Below, one piece after another: positions 6,202 to 11,618 of a DNA stretch of 23,001 bases. Location: positions 1 to 23,001 of the IMG/VR virus record IMGVR_UViG_3300027134_000005, one strand, 5' to 3'. A model generated the notes under the pieces. That model was given only the letters and a program-made list of their open reading frames with translations, was not told the DNA's origin and did no database searches. Numbering within the stretch: the stretch's first letter is position 1; each line of letters opens with the position of its first letter. A program made the position numbers and the translations under genes. Source of the DNA: a virus.

Positions 6202-6411
6202 CTATGATATCTTACTAATCAAGAATTGCTTATAGGAAGAAGGGACACTTGTCTCATAGCCAGACTTACCAGCATTGTACCGGTGAACTGTCCTTTCCTT
6301 TACAGGACGCAATCCGCTTTCTTCTCTGTACTGATTAAACTTTGTTGTCAGTAATCTGAGGCCGTAGTACCGCTCAAAGTACCTGCCTACAAAACGTGGA
6401 TGAAATCTCAT
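6202..6411 (-). CDS. small basic protein, possibly DNA-binding (69 aa)
   Basis: Start chosen at 6411 (MRFHPRFVGRYFERYYGLRL) because AAGGAG lies 6 nt upstream and the ATG overlaps the stop of the membrane gene before it. It is very basic (about a dozen Arg/Lys in 69 residues) and aromatic. The order helix - LLTTKFNQYREESGLRP - VKERTVHRYNAGKSGYE resembles a winged or helix-turn-helix layout, with the second part as recognition helix. That reading is an inference from charge and spacing only. Confidence 0.65.
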   Translation of the reverse strand: MRFHPRFVGRYFERYYGLRLLTTKFNQYREESGLRPVKERTVHRYNAGKSGYETSVPSSYKQFLISKIS

Positions 6412-6581
6412 ATTAACTCCTTTGCTTCTATACACTTCCAACCAGTAGGCGTATTGACGAGCACTCCACCTTGCTGATCACATTTATCTGTCTTATCGCC
6501 CCCCACATACCCGTACACAACAGACATCATCAATAAAAATGCTGCAGGTAACAGCATCCACATATTATCTCTGGTAAACAT
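6408..6581 (-). CDS. small membrane-anchored protein (57 aa)
   Basis: ATG at 6581 has AAGGG about 7 nt upstream; the stop overlaps the next ATG. The first 27 residues (MFTRDNMWMLLPAAFLLMMS, then VVYGYVG) are a signal anchor. The remaining part, DKCDQQGGVLVNTPTGWKCIE, resembles a family of short phage proteins with two cysteines flanking a GGVLVxTPxGWKC loop, which could form a periplasmic disulfide. Head gene of the block that runs down to about 4415. Confidence 0.7.
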   Translation of the reverse strand: MFTRDNMWMLLPAAFLLMMSVVYGYVGGDKTDKCDQQGGVLVNTPTGWKCIEAKELI

Positions 6582-6824
6582 ATCGACCCTTTTACGTAGT
6601 TTTTTGCTAAAAATAATTTTTTGTGAGAATGGATTTAGAATCGTTCAGGGTAAATTGGCCCCCGGCAGCATTATTATTGCGGTGCAGAGGCGTTCTATAC
6701 CCTTTCGAATACTAGGCCGTAGTTGATTAGGGCCAACCGGAACCAAAAGGCCCCCCGGCCCCTGTGCTTAGGGGCTAGGAAGGCTGCAGTGGGCCTCAGC
6801 GAGAGGCCTTACTGCGCAAGGGCC
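6582..6824. other. 243-bp non-coding, GC-rich intergenic stretch
   Basis: No convincing gene on either strand. The right part (about 6655-6824) is far more GC-rich than the neighbouring genes and holds a terminator-like hairpin, a second perfect hairpin and a direct repeat, each listed separately. The left part (6582-6650) is AT-rich, with a run TTTTTT and the ribosome site of the 57-residue gene. I found no sigma70-like promoter here for that gene, so its transcripts may come by read-through or from an unrecognised promoter. A structured RNA is possible. Confidence 0.5.
6745..6779 (-). terminator. terminator-like hairpin with T run
   Basis: Read on the minus strand: arms CCTAGCCCCT and AGGGGCCGGG pair at 9 of 10 positions (including one G-T pair) around a 6-base loop (6764-6769), and TTTT (6748-6745) follows after GGCC. 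It lies about 45 bp after the stop of the 45-residue gene. The four intervening bases before the T run and its short length make it a weak rho-independent terminator at best. Confidence 0.45.
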
Positions 6825-6830
6825 TCAGCG
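6791..6830. repeat. 11-bp direct repeat plus perfect hairpin
   Basis: GGGCCTCAGCG occurs at 6791-6801 and 6820-6830 (29 bp period). The first copy also forms a hairpin: GGCCTC (6792-6797), loop AGCGA, GAGGCC (6803-6808). A second repeated word, CTGCGCAA, is at 6812-6819 and 6837-6844. The right copy overlaps the 3' end of the 45-residue gene. Confidence 0.6.
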
Positions 6831-6962
6831 TGTAAGCTGCGCAACCATGCTAGCAAAGACTGCACACTTAGTGCTCATCTTAGGTGGGTTAACCAGCAAC
6901 TGTATAGCTATCCGGGTCATGGCGTATGTCTCAGTGTCCGGTGTTAGTACTTCTGTGTTCAT
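6825..6962 (-). CDS. 45-residue phage protein
   Basis: ATG at 6962 overlaps the stop of the upstream gene as ATGA; TGA at 6825-6827. Starts MNTEVLTPDTETYAMTRIAI and continues QLLVNPPKMSTKCAVFASMV. Composition is that of a small helical soluble protein. Its end lies in the GC-rich repeat region, and its GC content is higher than that of surrounding genes. No family recognised; support comes from the coupled start and the shared promoter at 7123-7151. Confidence 0.55.
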   Translation of the reverse strand: MNTEVLTPDTETYAMTRIAIQLLVNPPKMSTKCAVFASMVAQLTR

Positions 6963-7084
6963 TGTGCTTCCTTAACGATTGTTTGTACCTTCTCTACGCC
7001 TCTGTCAGCAATGCTAGCTACTCCACTGAAGCCAACAGTAGCTACTATTACTCCTGATATGAATGCAATCAAATGTGTTAACAT
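6959..7084 (-). CDS. 41-residue membrane protein, common phage type
   Basis: AGGAG precedes the ATG at 7084 by 7 nt. Starts MLTHLIAFISGVIVATVGFS and continues GVASIADRGVEKVQTIVKEA. The layout - one membrane helix with GVIVATVGFSG, then 'ADRGVEKV' and a charged helix - is one I recognise from short proteins in many tailed phages. It is the first gene behind the perfect-consensus promoter at 7123-7151. Function unknown; a single-pass membrane location is likely. Confidence 0.7.
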   Translation of the reverse strand: MLTHLIAFISGVIVATVGFSGVASIADRGVEKVQTIVKEAQ

Positions 7085-7122
7085 ACTGTGCTCCTAATAG
7101 CTTATCGGTTGCCCACAACGGG

Positions 7123-7151
7123 ATTATATAGAGACCACCTGCTGATGTCAA
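7123..7151 (-). promoter_or_regulatory. perfect sigma70-type promoter (TTGACA-17-TATAAT)
   Basis: -35 TTGACA at 7146-7151, 17-bp spacer, -10 TATAAT at 7123-7128, both exact consensus. Predicted start near 7116, giving a leader of about 32 nt before the 41-residue membrane gene. An 18-bp near-perfect dyad (7138-7155, CCTG.TGA..TCA.CAGG) covers the -35 element and may be an operator. Confidence 0.85.
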
Positions 7152-7155
7152 CAGG
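7138..7155. promoter_or_regulatory. 18-bp dyad covering a -35 element (possible operator)
   Basis: CCTGCTGATGTCAACAGG: arms CCTG.TGA / TCA.CAGG pair at 7 of 9 positions. The site contains the whole -35 hexamer of the promoter at 7123-7151, a typical place for a repressor. No other copy of this dyad was noticed in the window. Confidence 0.5.
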
Positions 7156-7166
7156 GGCCTTCTATG

Positions 7167-7598
7167 TCACTTCGCTAACTTCTTAGCGTTGTAGAAGTAA
7201 GTAGTAGCTCCTGCATCACTCATGGACAGTTCGTCCTTGATAGCTGCAATCACTGCTGCTTTGTCACCACCCAAGCGCTTGAAGATCTCCAGCGCACGGT
7301 CAGCCTTAGTAGGGCCAGAAGCACGTGGTGCCTTGGGTTCCTTGGCTACCTTAGGTGCCTTCTCAGCCTTGGCTACTGATGAGCTTGCTGCACGGCGCTG
7401 TGCCACATCGTACTCGTTTTGTTGAAAAGCGTTCATTGTCTGCATGTTCTTCATCCTAAATTTAACAGGGCGTGCCTGCTTGTCTTCCGGAAACCCCGGA
7501 TACGGTTTGCCGGCTTCCCGGCTATTATCGACCAGCCACACATTGTAGTGAGCCAGTTTACGATCCAAATAAGCGTTGTAGGTGTTGTGATCCATCAT
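7167..7598 (-). CDS. Lys/Ala-rich phage protein, possibly nucleic-acid-binding (143 aa)
   Basis: The start at 7598 overlaps the upstream stop by ATGA; a second ATG at 7595 has better spacing from GGAG. There are three parts: residues 1-65, a conserved phage domain (NTYNAYLDRKLAHYNVWLVD ... FQQNEYDVAQRR); 66-100, a flexible Ala/Lys/Pro-rich linker (KAPKVAKEPKAPRAS) like histone H1 tails; and 101-143, a helical domain (RALEIFKRLGGDKAAVIAAI ... GATTYFYNAKKLAK) of a type frequent at phage protein C-termini. DNA or RNA binding is inferred from charge only. Confidence 0.78.
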   Translation of the reverse strand: MMDHNTYNAYLDRKLAHYNVWLVDNSREAGKPYPGFPEDKQARPVKFRMKNMQTMNAFQQNEYDVAQRRAASSSVAKAEKAPKVAKEPKAPRASGPTKADRALEIFKRLGGDKAAVIAAIKDELSMSDAGATTYFYNAKKLAK

Positions 7599-7780
7599 GA
7601 CTCCATTATCTCCTGGTCTTGGTCAGAAGTCAACATGTACGACACCTGATTGACCAACTTTAAACTCTCTGCACGGGAGAGGCCATACATGTCCTGCATC
7701 CCGTCAATGATGCTGGAGATATCACAGCCTGCGAACAATGCTTGTTCAATATCCAGTGCTAAGTCAGACATTTTGCTCAT
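7595..7780 (-). CDS. small phage protein (61 aa)
   Basis: I prefer the ATG at 7780 (MSKMSDLALDIEQALFAGCD) because GAGG is then 8-9 nt upstream; the alternative ATG at 7786 touches its ribosome site. An all-helical acidic protein: AGCDISSIIDGMQDMYGLSR followed by AESLKLVNQVSYML. Both ends overlap neighbours by a few nt. Function unknown. Confidence 0.68.
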   Translation of the reverse strand: MSKMSDLALDIEQALFAGCDISSIIDGMQDMYGLSRAESLKLVNQVSYMLTSDQDQEIMES

Positions 7781-7782
7781 TT

Positions 7783-7947
7783 TCATTCCTCTATTAGTTT
7801 CAAAATTGTTGATCGTTCTTGTACTACGAAAGAGCCAGTCAGCCCCTCACGGGTTAACACAACCTTGCCGTCTACTGGATCACTTACCACAACGTATTGC
7901 TTACCGTTGTATGTCACAGCTGCCCCTGCAACGAATTCAGTAGACAT
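7783..7947 (-). CDS. small beta-barrel-like phage protein (54 aa)
   Basis: Start set at 7947 (MSTEFVAGAAVTYNGKQYVV). The frame runs further back, but that part overlaps the upstream gene and has no ribosome site. The pattern of alternating strands (AAVTYNGKQYVVVSDPVDGKVVLTR, split over residues 8-32) with YNGxxYxV looks like a small SH3/KOW-type fold. The C-terminal part FVVQERSTILKLIEE is a strand-helix. No specific family. It overlaps the gene before it by 11 nt. Confidence 0.65.
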   Translation of the reverse strand: MSTEFVAGAAVTYNGKQYVVVSDPVDGKVVLTREGLTGSFVVQERSTILKLIEE

Positions 7948-8191
7948 ACATCTGCAGGGAGGGGTCAAGCTGCAACAGCTGCGCAACAGCCTTGTTCAGG
8001 AACTTCAAGCGTTCAAGCACTTGCGCACGGGGAAGTTCACCATCACAAGTCAGGTTCTCCGGCGACAAGTCAGCGTCGAGTGCCTCAGCAATACGCTGAC
8101 GGTCTGCAGCAGACTCCAGATCATAGCAGGGGTTGTTGAAAATTAAGTTCCAACGATTCTTGTTTTCAACGTACTGTTTCAGGTCTTTCAT
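7937..8191 (-). CDS. phage protein of unknown function (84 aa)
   Basis: Starts MKDLKQYVENKNRWNLIFNN at an ATGA overlap with the gene upstream. Helical and soluble. It contains the segments NPCYDLESAADRQRIAEALD and ELPRAQVLERLKFLNKAVAQ (residues about 20-75). The first half resembles small proteins seen in several tailed phages; no role known. Second gene of the five-gene unit behind the promoter at 8478-8537. Confidence 0.7.
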   Translation of the reverse strand: MKDLKQYVENKNRWNLIFNNPCYDLESAADRQRIAEALDADLSPENLTCDGELPRAQVLERLKFLNKAVAQLLQLDPSLQMYVY

Positions 8192-8451
8192 GCCATCACC
8201 TCATCAGCCAACAGCTCAGCAGACTGACGTTGATCCATCATCTCGGACAGTATATACTTGGCGATGTTCATATTCTGGCGACTTTGGTCCAAAGCCTGAG
8301 CATTGCCAAAGCTCTGCAGCTCCTGTGCATCAGACAACAAGCTCATCACAACCATCTCCAAGCCGCAGCGCTTTGCAGTCATCGATTGCAAATACTGGAC
8401 ACGAATGTCTGCAGTAGACATTCCGTAGCAGTTCTTTTCAAATTCAGTCAT
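8188..8451 (-). CDS. phage protein of unknown function (87 aa)
   Basis: Starts MTEFEKNCYGMSTADIRVQY with GGAG 9 nt upstream. First gene behind the boxed promoter module at 8478-8537, with a leader of about 20 nt. Helical, rich in Met, Gln and Ser. The central region (AKRCGLEMVVMSLLSDAQEL) and the later DQSRQNMNIAKYILSEMMDQ look like a helical bundle that could oligomerise. No family recognised. Confidence 0.72.
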   Translation of the reverse strand: MTEFEKNCYGMSTADIRVQYLQSMTAKRCGLEMVVMSLLSDAQELQSFGNAQALDQSRQNMNIAKYILSEMMDQRQSAELLADEVMA

Positions 8452-8477
8452 TGTGTTCTCCGTTGTTGTATGACCCC

Positions 8478-8537
8478 ATTATCTCTCCAATCAGACCTTT
8501 GGTCAACGATATAATATAGCACTTTCAGCTAAGAATT
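8478..8537 (-). promoter_or_regulatory. boxed promoter module P1 for 8188-8451
   Basis: -10 GATAAT at 8478-8483, 17-bp spacer, -35 TTGACC at 8501-8506, then exactly 21 bp to the upstream box, which reads AATTCTTAGC on the minus strand (8528-8537). GGGGTCAT follows the -10. Predicted start near 8471. One of five copies of the same 60-bp arrangement. Confidence 0.8.
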
Positions 8538-8545
8538 GCGCAATA

Positions 8546-8890
8546 TTATATCCCACTTTTACTCTCTGCAATGGCTATATGTTTGCACTCTCCTCTGTAC
8601 TTGAACCCGGTGCAGCTACATTGTTTCCTGAATAGATCAACAAAGTACACATCACCCTTACTTCCTGCAACCTCAACAACCTTACTGGAAACATCTGCAT
8701 CACTACCTAAGTCATCTACTAGCTTGAATGTCCGACCTCTGATATCTAACCGCAGCGGTGTACGGAATCTAGTCACAGGTCCTACAGAGAACTTACGCAT
8801 TCCTATCGCTATTCCTGTATCATTCAGCAAGTAACTATGATTAGGCATCTTTGCACCAGCAAATTCAGTCGTCTCCATCACTAGCTTCAT
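8546..8890 (-). CDS. SWIM zinc-finger protein (114 aa)
   Basis: The C-terminus carries C91-x-C93-x8-C102-x-H104 (KQCSCTGFKYRGECKHI), the SWIM metal-binding signature CxCx(n)CxH. Residues 20-85 are beta-rich (RFRTPLRLDIRGRTFKLV and VEVAGSKGDVYFVDLF) and probably position the finger. SWIM domains bind DNA or proteins, e.g. in recombination mediators, transposases and bacterial SNF2 ATPases. Here the domain stands alone. AAGGAC lies 7-8 nt upstream of the start. A nested AT-rich palindrome (8920-8959) sits just before it. Confidence 0.82.
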   Translation of the reverse strand: MKLVMETTEFAGAKMPNHSYLLNDTGIAIGMRKFSVGPVTRFRTPLRLDIRGRTFKLVDDLGSDADVSSKVVEVAGSKGDVYFVDLFRKQCSCTGFKYRGECKHIAIAESKSGI

Positions 8891-8919
8891 ATTCCAGTCC
8901 TTTTTTCTAGGTGCGGTTG

Positions 8920-8959
8920 TATAAAATATCGCGAATTCGCTATTCTACGCTATTTTATA
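8920..8959. repeat. nested palindrome in the gap upstream of the SWIM gene
   Basis: Outer inverted repeat TATAAAATA (8920-8928) / TATTTTATA (8951-8959). Inside it lies a perfect 10-bp palindrome GCGAATTCGC (8931-8940). It fills most of the 71-bp gap between two minus-strand genes, so it could be an operator, an RNA hairpin in the leader of the SWIM gene, or a weak terminator. Confidence 0.6.
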
Positions 8960-8961
8960 TC

Positions 8962-9363
8962 TCAATTCTCTGACATTACGATATTTGTAGGCACAGTCTT
9001 ATCGGCTGGCTTGATACGGTTACCATCTATGTCAATTCTTGGCTCATAGAACCTAATGAACCCTTCATATTCCAACTGAGACTGCTCAAACTGAGACATA
9101 TAGTCGTCATCTTCAATAGCAAAGTTGATGATTGTCTCTGTCATATAATCTGAGATTGACTCAATATTAGGCAGCATTGATTCAACGATCATACGAACCT
9201 TCTTAGTAAAGAAGTCATCGTTAGGGGAGAGATAGTGTTCCAGGTCATCTAGAATGTACTCGGAACCACCCTTATTCTTCCAGTATTGTGGTACTGAACC
9301 AACACCGTTCCAATCATGTGCACCGTAGTTCTCTCTTACCTGTGTGATAATAACTAATTTCAT
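8962..9363 (-). CDS. conserved phage protein of the 'MKLVIITQVRENYGAHDW' type (133 aa)
   Basis: The opening block MKLVIITQVRENYGAHDWNG followed by SVPQYWKNKGGSEYIL (residues about 23-38) is highly recognisable from many tailed phages. The middle has acidic segments (EDDDYMSQFEQSQLEYEGF) and the C-terminus is a short proline-containing tail. No activity is known for the family. The start shares ATGA with the stop of a 32-residue basic peptide gene. Confidence 0.82.
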   Translation of the reverse strand: MKLVIITQVRENYGAHDWNGVGSVPQYWKNKGGSEYILDDLEHYLSPNDDFFTKKVRMIVESMLPNIESISDYMTETIINFAIEDDDYMSQFEQSQLEYEGFIRFYEPRIDIDGNRIKPADKTVPTNIVMSEN

Positions 9364-9458
9364 TTTAAACGCTCTCTGGTTAAAGTAAGACGAATACGGC
9401 CATTAACGATACGGCGTATAGTTAGTAGGTTTGAAGTGATGCGAAAGACTCTAATCAT
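9360..9458 (-). CDS. 32-residue strongly basic peptide
   Basis: ATG at 9458 follows the stop of the upstream gene by 2 nt and has GGGAG 7-8 nt upstream; the stop overlaps the next start by ATGA. The sequence starts MIRVFRITSNLLTIRRIVNG and contains eight arginines and one lysine with no acidic residue except a single Glu near the end. It could be nucleic-acid-binding or membrane-active. It is not merely a gap: both ends are coupled and it has a good ribosome site. Confidence 0.55.
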   Translation of the reverse strand: MIRVFRITSNLLTIRRIVNGRIRLTLTRERLK

Positions 9459-9460
9459 AA

Positions 9461-9613
9461 TTACTCTCCCATTGCAGCAATGTAACGAATTACTGGATTC
9501 CAGCCAATATCTCTACCCAAAGATGCCATCATTAACGCATGGTTGAGTGCCTTCTTCTGACCGATTTCAGCGACGAGTTGTTCGCAGTACATTGAAATTT
9601 GTTGTGATGTCAT
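9461..9613 (-). CDS. 50-residue phage protein
   Basis: ATG at 9613 with TTGGAG about 7 nt upstream; TAA at 9461-9463. Starts MTSQQISMYCEQLVAEIGQK and ends GWNPVIRYIAAMGE. A small helical protein; no motif. It lies 12 nt after the gene before it and 2 nt before the basic peptide gene. Confidence 0.62.
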   Translation of the reverse strand: MTSQQISMYCEQLVAEIGQKKALNHALMMASLGRDIGWNPVIRYIAAMGE

Positions 9614-9625
9614 CTTATTCTCCAA

Positions 9626-9811
9626 TTAACCGAAATAACATTCAACAGCATCGTCAATATTCTCAGAGAATACATCGTCGTACAAACCAGTAACGTCCTG
9701 TAAGAAGAACTTCTGCAATTCTTTCTTAGATGGCTCTTTTCCAGATACTTCCAATGCTAATTCCTTGACCAAGTTAATAGCTTCTGCTGAAATTTCAATC
9801 GTGATCTTCAT
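9626..9811 (-). CDS. small phage protein (61 aa)
   Basis: Start chosen at 9811 (MKITIEISAEAINLVKELAL) because AAAGGAG lies 7 nt upstream and the previous gene stops 1 nt before; the frame stays open further back into that membrane gene. An N-terminal strand KITIEIS is followed by helices and an acidic end (DVFSENIDDAVECYFG). The N-terminus resembles the ribbon part of ribbon-helix-helix-like small proteins, but no family is certain. Confidence 0.68.
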   Translation of the reverse strand: MKITIEISAEAINLVKELALEVSGKEPSKKELQKFFLQDVTGLYDDVFSENIDDAVECYFG

Positions 9812-9812
9812 A

Positions 9813-10055
9813 TCATGCTCCTTTGAATGCATTAACCAAACCAGCAAACCCGATAACCAACGAAATAACATTAACAAATGCCTGTGGGTAGTTTGTTACC
9901 CTCATCGACCAGACCAGGAATAGTATTGCGCCAATCGCAAATACTACAATATTGTACGGATACATCGCTGGTCCAATTGCATTAAGAATATGACCTGTCA
10001 CAATAGTAACAGCTCCTACCCACTGAATAATGTTGTTTGTCTTTTCTGTTGTCAT
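9813..10055 (-). CDS. three-helix membrane protein (80 aa), probable leaderless mRNA
   Basis: Starts MTTEKTNNIIQWVGAVTIVT. There are three transmembrane helices (about 11-29, 34-51 and 58-77), with the YPYN motif between helices 1 and 2. This layout resembles small three-helix proteins related to half-transporters, though transport is not shown. The A of its only plausible ATG (10055) falls exactly at the predicted transcription start of the promoter at 10062-10121, and no Shine-Dalgarno exists. The mRNA is therefore probably leaderless. Confidence 0.75.
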   Translation of the reverse strand: MTTEKTNNIIQWVGAVTIVTGHILNAIGPAMYPYNIVVFAIGAILFLVWSMRVTNYPQAFVNVISLVIGFAGLVNAFKGA

Positions 10056-10061
10056 GTCCCC

Positions 10062-10121
10062 ATTATCCCGTCAATCTGGTCTTTGGACAACGGTCTAATG
10101 TAGGACAATTGGCTAAGAATT
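10062..10121 (-). promoter_or_regulatory. boxed promoter module P2 for 9813-10055
   Basis: -10 GATAAT 10062-10067, 17-bp spacer, -35 TTGTCC 10085-10090, 21 bp, then box AATTCTTAGC (minus strand; 10112-10121). GGGGACATG follows the -10, so the predicted +1 coincides with the start codon. The word AATTGTCCT occurs on both sides of the box. Confidence 0.8.
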
Positions 10122-10132
10122 GATAAGGACAA

Positions 10133-10405
10133 TTACTTAGGAATCCGAATGATGATAGCACCACGGCGGTAGTTTGATGGATCATTGGTCAAGTGCGAAG
10201 TGATACCTTTGTATCCATTGTCTTGTAGTAACTTAACAATAGATGACTTGATCTCGACGTCGCCTCCGTTTCCTGTACGGTATGCCTTAACAGTATGACA
10301 ATCGTTGTAACTGTTAGTGTACACAGTCTTACGGCCTAATGCATAGAATGCACGGCGAGCCAACAAAGTTGCAGGAATCATTGCCTGTAATGCTACTTCT
10401 CTCAT
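10133..10405 (-). CDS. basic phage protein of unknown function (90 aa)
   Basis: Starts MREVALQAMIPATLLARRAF with GAGGAG 6 nt upstream and an ATGA overlap with the zinc-ribbon gene. A helical basic N-terminus is followed by an alpha/beta part: TVKAYRTGNGGDVEIKSSIV and the C-terminal RRGAIIIRIPK. It may be a small nucleic-acid-binding protein, but no motif confirms this. Confidence 0.7.
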   Translation of the reverse strand: MREVALQAMIPATLLARRAFYALGRKTVYTNSYNDCHTVKAYRTGNGGDVEIKSSIVKLLQDNGYKGITSHLTNDPSNYRRGAIIIRIPK

Positions 10406-10581
10406 ACTGACTCCTCATTCAATTCATCTTGACAATCCTGACACATCTCTTCCCCATCAAGCATGCGAAAAAGGTTCTTTGGTTTCTGCGTCTTGCAAAA
10501 TAGACACACTTTTACTGTGCCCAAGTAAGCCTGAGTAGAACTGTACCCAGAATTAATAGTACTGTAGACTAATTGTGCCAC
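10402..10581 (-). CDS. small zinc-ribbon protein (59 aa, GTG start)
   Basis: Reads from a GTG at 10581 to TGA at 10402-10404. It contains C26-x2-C29 (VCLFCKTQKPKNLF) and C47-x2-C50 (EEMCQDCQDE), a clean four-cysteine zinc ribbon with a 17-residue loop, like the treble or ribbon fingers in phage transcription-related proteins. The upstream half (AQLVYSTINSGYSSTQAYLG) is polar. GGACG sits about 9 nt upstream. The stop overlaps the next ATG by 4 nt. Role unknown; protein or nucleic-acid binding is likely. Confidence 0.65.
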   Translation of the reverse strand: MAQLVYSTINSGYSSTQAYLGTVKVCLFCKTQKPKNLFRMLDGEEMCQDCQDELNEESV

Positions 10582-10583
10582 GA

Positions 10584-10763
10584 TTAAGCGTCCAATACAT
10601 TTATAAGTTCTGATGAGAGAAAGATGGCACTCTCGTACACTTCCAATGCCTCATCATAGTCAAATTCGTACTTGTCAATCAATTTGTCCATGATCATATC
10701 AGCAGGGACACCATTGAGGTAGTCCTCAACTATCTCCATAACTAAATCTTTCATCGCACTCAT
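10584..10763 (-). CDS. small acidic phage protein (59 aa)
   Basis: I chose the ATG at 10763 (MSAMKDLVMEIVEDYLNGVP) on AAGGAG with 7 nt spacing. An in-frame ATG nine codons earlier, at 10790, lies exactly at the predicted transcription start, so a second, leaderless start adding MTNENKENI is possible. Helical and acidic: DKLIDKYEFDYDEALEVYES. The repeat of Y/F and D/E along the helix is typical of small adaptor proteins. Function unknown. Confidence 0.7.
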   Translation of the reverse strand: MSAMKDLVMEIVEDYLNGVPADMIMDKLIDKYEFDYDEALEVYESAIFLSSELINVLDA

Positions 10764-10796
10764 GATATTCTCCTTGTTTTCGTTTGTCATGACCCC

Positions 10797-10856
10797 ATTA
10801 TCATATCAAATTGGACTTTGTACAACGGTTTCAAGTAGGACTATCAGCTAAGAATT
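10797..10856 (-). promoter_or_regulatory. boxed promoter module P3 for 10584-10763
   Basis: -10 GATAAT 10797-10802, 17-bp spacer, -35 TTGTAC 10820-10825, 21 bp, box AATTCTTAGC (minus strand; 10847-10856). Predicted +1 is the A of an ATG at 10790. Similarity to P4 extends upstream of the box (ATTGCTA) and beyond. Confidence 0.8.
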
Positions 10857-10878
10857 TGTAGCAATTCAGTGCTAGTTT

Positions 10879-11073
10879 CTACATTCCTCTGGAAACCTGT
10901 GCTTCCAACTTGTGAGCAGAGATCTTAGTCAATTCAGCGAACTGTTTGCGTAATTGGTAATTACTTTGCTTCTCATTGATCCTGCTGGGGAGGTTAAGCG
11001 ATAATTGAATCTGACTGATGAACTTAATCAGCTTCTCCTTCTCTACACGCTCGTACTCCTCACGGTCAATCAC
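10879..11073 (-). CDS. small charged phage protein (64 aa, GTG start)
   Basis: Starts at a GTG (11073), with AGGAG 6 nt upstream; the start lies 8 nt inside the end of the previous gene. Sequence MIDREEYERVEKEKLIKFIS then QIQLSLNLPSRINEKQSNYQ. It is predicted to be nearly all helical and coiled-coil-like, basic toward the end (KISAHKLEAQVSRGM). Last gene of the unit started at the promoter 12245-12304. No family recognised. Confidence 0.68.
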   Translation of the reverse strand: MIDREEYERVEKEKLIKFISQIQLSLNLPSRINEKQSNYQLRKQFAELTKISAHKLEAQVSRGM

Positions 11074-11440
11074 AAGTAACTCCTGCAGGAATCTCTACGT
11101 GGCGAAGTACATCAGGCTTGACATATCCGTCTCGTGCATAACATTCCCAGCTATTCTCATGAAAATTATACAAATACAGATAGTCATACCCCTGTATTGC
11201 ATCGATCATTGAATCATTGACTTCGTGATCATCAGGCGTTCCGTCTCCGAACCGTACACACATTCCGTCATGATCGAAGTTACGAATTTGAGGGCCGTGA
11301 ACAAGCTGTTCGGCTTTGTCTGGAGAAGCATAGTGCTCCTGCAAAATCTTTCCTGTATGGCTTGGATAACCATCATAATGACTGTAGATTGTAAAGATCC
11401 TCTGACCTACTCTATAACCAATCGCTGCTCTTGTACTCAT
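11066..11440 (-). CDS. conserved phage protein of the 'MSTRAAIGY' type (124 aa)
   Basis: Starts MSTRAAIGYRVGQRIFTIYS, then HYDGYPSHTGKILQEHYASP (residues about 21-40). The sequence 'STR(A/S)xI..., I-Y-x-HxDGYxSHxGxIL' is a signature I recognise from a widespread tailed-phage and prophage family. A beta-rich middle with FGDGTPDDHEVN and a C-terminal tail ending EIPAGVTCD follow. Activity unknown. Confidence 0.82.
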   Translation of the reverse strand: MSTRAAIGYRVGQRIFTIYSHYDGYPSHTGKILQEHYASPDKAEQLVHGPQIRNFDHDGMCVRFGDGTPDDHEVNDSMIDAIQGYDYLYLYNFHENSWECYARDGYVKPDVLRHVEIPAGVTCD

Positions 11441-11441
11441 A

Positions 11442-11618
11442 TCAACGTCCTAACACAACATAGTCAATAATTCTGTATACGGCAGCCATGCAAGTAAGAA
11501 TGAACGCTATGAACAAACCTACTTGCGGCACCAAACACAAAAACACAATGTAACTTATCAGTAAAAATATTACAGACAGTTTCACTCCAAACGGCATTGC
11601 TTTAATTCGTTCAATCAT
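11442..11618 (-). CDS. two-helix membrane protein (58 aa)
   Basis: Start set at 11618, where ATG shares a base with the TAA stop of the gene before it and AAGGG lies about 9 nt upstream; a GTG three codons earlier is possible. Sequence MIERIKAMPFGVKLSVIFLL, then ISYIVFLCLVPQVGLFIAFI. Two membrane helices (about 13-29 and 32-50), basic N-terminus inside. Function unknown. Confidence 0.68.
   Translation of the reverse strand: MIERIKAMPFGVKLSVIFLLISYIVFLCLVPQVGLFIAFILTCMAAVYRIIDYVVLGR

Noticed and set aside
6650-6780. Possible tRNA in the GC-rich stretch (TTCGAAT resembles a T-loop)
   Set aside because: The flanking bases do not form a 5-bp T-stem on either strand and no acceptor, D or anticodon arm could be placed.
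10650-10680. TTGACA on the minus strand inside the 59-residue acidic gene
   Set aside because: No -10 at 16-18 bp (GATGAG only); the hexamer follows from the coding sequence IDKYEFD.
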